A DNA stretch of 64,000 nt from Rhizophlyctis rosea (taxonomy: Eukaryota; Chytridiomycota; Chytridiomycetes; Rhizophlyctidales; Rhizophlyctidaceae), in assembly GCA_027596075.1 (NCBI GenBank), contig JADGJC010000185.1:1-64000 (forward strand), given 5' to 3'. The notes beneath the pieces are model-generated. The model had not been told where the DNA came from, did not search any database, and saw only the letters and a program-made list of their open reading frames with translations. Positions 61,701 to 64,000 of this stretch are shown here, piece after piece (the stretch's first letter is position 1; each line of letters begins with the position of its first letter). The position numbers and the translations under genes are program-made.

Positions 61701-61897
61701 GCATGAGGCACATCGCATGCAGAGGGAGTAAATCGATTGACGATCGTCAAAGTTTTTTGGATCACGACGTTTCAGCAAGCAGGCTCGCCGACTATCAACG
61801 AACTTATTTCAATGCTCTTGACTTTGCTGACTTGTTCAACTTCGGTCCAGACAGAGATTACAAACAGTTCCCAGCTATTCGTCCCTACCAGTCACAA
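58745..61897. other. Gene-poor region
   Basis: About 3.1 kb with only short unrecognised frames. A C/T-rich homopolymeric stretch lies at 59618-59646. No tRNA, repeat array or mobile-element ends seen. Confidence 0.35.
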
Positions 61898-63712
61898 TCA
61901 AACAAACGGATTCTCTTCCGTAAAGTCACGCAACGGTCTCGACTCCTTCGCAGATCGAGGTGGTGATCGCGTATTGGGGAGTGGGTCTGCATCAAAAGCA
62001 CGGAGGAATTCATGAATCAACGAGCAGTGAGACATATTAAACATATTCGCATGATCAGATTGCAGCTCCTTACCTGACTTTCGGCGTTTCCTTGGTGTAT
62101 TGTTCTCTTGGTTTTTGTATCCTACATATATCGTATGTTAACAATCGGAAATGGTCCGCTCAAGATCCGGAGCACGAACAAACCTCCACCACCCAACTCC
62201 CTCTTCCCCTTCCCCTTCCACCCCTCCCCCGTATCATCCTCCACCTCATCAAACTCCGCCCCATGCACCGTCCCAGGCCCAAGATCATACGGATCATCTT
62301 CTTCCTCCCCAGATCGCAACGGGATAGTGAAATCCAAATATGAAAGTGCTTTGTGTCCGGAGGTTGACGACGGTCCAGATATGTGCCGCCGAGAATGAGA
62401 ACGCGGGGATGGGACTTCATGTTTTGGTTCGAATTCTGTTCGTGCGTGATGAGTGCGTGATAGAGAGCGTTCGGTGGCGGGCTCGGGTTTTTCGCTATCT
62501 TCATGGTTGGTGGCAATGAAGTCGGACATGAGGTTGCGCGCGTGGGAGTCGGTAGGTTTTGATGGGGGTGATGCATCTATTGGTTTTCTGATCAGGTCAT
62601 TTAATGCAGGAGTCAGCTCTTGGGGTAGTACGCACGGGCAAGACAAGATGAATGACAAACCACCCACCCAAACCGTTCATTCTCCAACGTCTTCAATTGA
62701 AACTCCCCACCATGGCCAATAACCTCAGCCCAGACCTTCCACCTTTCCATCCGCAAATCGATGTCTTTGATGACCCGCTTCAGATCAGAATCCATCGCTT
62801 CGAAATCCAAAATCCCGCGTATGATGTGCTTGAATCTTTCTGCAGAAAGGATCACATCATCGTTGCCGACGAAGTGACGGTAGTACATGTAGGCACGGTC
62901 GAGGGGTTGCATGCTGATCACAATGAGGAGTTGAGTGGTTAGTAAGTGAAGGTGCGGAATGATGGGCACTTGAACTCGCGCAGTGCGTAAGGGCGCCGCC
63001 GGCCCCCCGGCGCCCGCCGCCCCCCCCCCCCGCGGGGTCGGGGCAAGCGGGGGGGGAAGCTCGGCACAGGGCCGGGCGCAAGAAAAAAAGAACCAATACA
63101 ACCAACAACAAANNNNNNNNNNCGGGCGTGGGGGTGCATGCTGATCACAATGTGTTGTTGTGTGGTTTTGTCGTTCAGGTGCGGTATGATGGGCCCTTGA
63201 ACTCGCGCAGTGCGTAACCCCCCCCCCCCCCCTCCCTCCCCGCGCCCCTCCAGAATGTTGAGTAAACGCCGGTTTTGCGACAGCTGAGCAGGCTCAGTGC
63301 ACCGTAAAGCTTCGGCCCCTTCCAGGTCCGGAGGTGCCGTTGCACAGGTCCAGACGCTGCATTCTGGCCCTCATCTTTTTGCCACCACAACCCACCTTTT
63401 CCCAACAAAGCTATGCCCCGGTCCCCACCATCTTAAATACAGCGGTGACCCATCAACCTTCGTTGCAAACAGCACCGGTAACGTGGTGGCACGAGTGATT
63501 CCGTCAAGGAAATTGGAGGATTGTGCAAGACCGAATGCATGAGAGTATTCGACGTGGTAGTGGGTGGACTCCAAGTTTCCTGTTACTGTCAGGACTTCGC
63601 GACAGCGGTCTGAGTGCGTGTTTGCGGAGTGTCGTGCGGACGGTGGTGCTGCCTCCTGTTGGACTGTTCTAGTCCTGTCAGTTGTGCCGGTGGTAGTGGG
63701 TTGCGAGAGCAT
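61898..63712 (-). CDS. Unidentified gene interrupted by an assembly gap
   Basis: Downstream of the gap four minus-strand exons connect in phase: 62913-62661 (MQPLDRAYMYYRHFVGNDDV, DFEAMDSDLKRVIKDIDLRM), 62616-62190 (Ser/Pro/His-rich, LSYLDFTIPL, DPYDLGPG), 62121-62074 (basic PRKRRKS) and 61986-61898, ending DFTEENPFV. Upstream of the gap an ATG at 63712 opens a frame with EYSHAFGLAQSSNFLDG and LPVLFATKVDGSPLYLRWWG. That frame stops at an A5 run near 63372, but removing one A would continue it as DEGQNAASGPVQRH. Whether both parts are one gene is an inference from strand and proximity. No family recognised. The N-terminal part is long, non-repetitive and rich in aromatic residues, so it is probably a folded domain. 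Confidence 0.4.
62907..63216. other. Assembly gap (10 N) with near-duplicate flanks and GC junk
   Basis: Ten Ns lie at 63113-63122. The sequence from 62907 (GCATGCTGATCACAATG) to 62989 (GCGCAGTGCGTAA) recurs at 63137-63216 with some differences. Both copies run into homopolymeric G/C-rich sequence. The pattern is that of two contig ends covering the same locus, degraded by base errors, joined by a placeholder gap. Confidence 0.85.
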
Positions 63713-64000
63713 TTCACTTCACGATGGGGAGGGTGGGAAGATTGAGATGAGGCAAGTGTGAGCGAAGAAGGAATCTGCTTGAAGCCTGAGGGAGATGTTG
63801 GTCAGGAACAATTTCGACCCGATGCGGAAATATTGACGCGGAATTGGAATGATTCGTAGTGACGCGGCTGCTTTGTAAGCAAGATTGTGACTATTGTGAG
63901 TTCAAGGGTCCTTGCGAAACGAAACGGCGGTCAACCATTGAAAATGGAACCCTGCACAATCCAGCTCAACTTTGAGAGATATGGGTATGGTGGATTCGCA

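Noticed and set aside
1..64000. CRISPR arrays, bacterial operons, riboswitches or rho-independent terminators
   Set aside because: The sequence is eukaryotic with spliceosomal introns; no regularly spaced repeat array was seen.

Overview
The window looks like nuclear DNA of an early-diverging, probably zoosporic (chytrid-type) fungus. Protein-coding genes carry many short spliceosomal introns (mostly 54-120 nt, GT-AG, often with a CTAAC-like branch site), tRNA genes are interrupted by small introns, and the gene content mixes fungal hybrid histidine kinases and a GT34 glycosyltransferase with an SZT2 orthologue. That protein is best known from animals and is not among the familiar genes of yeasts. 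The taxon is inferred; no rRNA or marker gene fixes it.

Layout. 1-6.4 kb: an FCP1-type phosphatase-domain gene (+, with an apparent frameshift) converges on an RRM-YTH RNA-binding protein gene (-). 6.4-10.5 kb: no convincing gene. 10.5-16.8 kb: a Ser/Thr-rich single-pass membrane protein, a GST-fold (failed-axon-connections-like) protein and a secreted GMC oxidoreductase, all +. 17.1 kb: an intron-containing tRNA-Val(CAC). 18.1-30.3 kb: a signalling block with two hybrid sensor histidine kinases (11 exons, + strand; 14 exons, - strand) and a GT34 glycosyltransferase between them. 31.7-43.3 kb: an eight-exon gene for a ~3,695-residue SZT2 protein, followed by tRNA-Val(AAC). 44.9-51.8 kb: an acidic orphan gene, an unresolved orphan on the - strand, a PP2A B''-type regulatory subunit (-) and a small UPF0235/DUF167 protein (-). 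52.8-61.9 kb: gene-poor DNA with tRNA-Arg(ACG), tRNA-Ile(AAT) and several broken tRNA halves. 61.9-63.7 kb: an unidentified - strand gene broken by a 10-N assembly gap whose two flanks repeat each other.

Functionally the best-supported genes are regulatory: two phosphorelay sensors, a nutrient/TORC1-pathway scaffold (SZT2), a PP2A targeting subunit, a CTD-phosphatase-like protein and an m6A-reader-like protein. They are not an operon and nothing in the sequence shows co-regulation. Exon models for both kinases, SZT2, RRM-YTH, GMC oxidoreductase, PP2A B'' and UPF0235 were built by hand from splice sites, and each closes in frame. The most unusual observations are the tRNA halves (a 34-nt 5' half of tRNA-Ile repeated 310 nt before the intact gene, and a tRNA-Lys split by ~290 nt at the anticodon loop), the GC-AG intron in a receiver domain, and the fungal SZT2.
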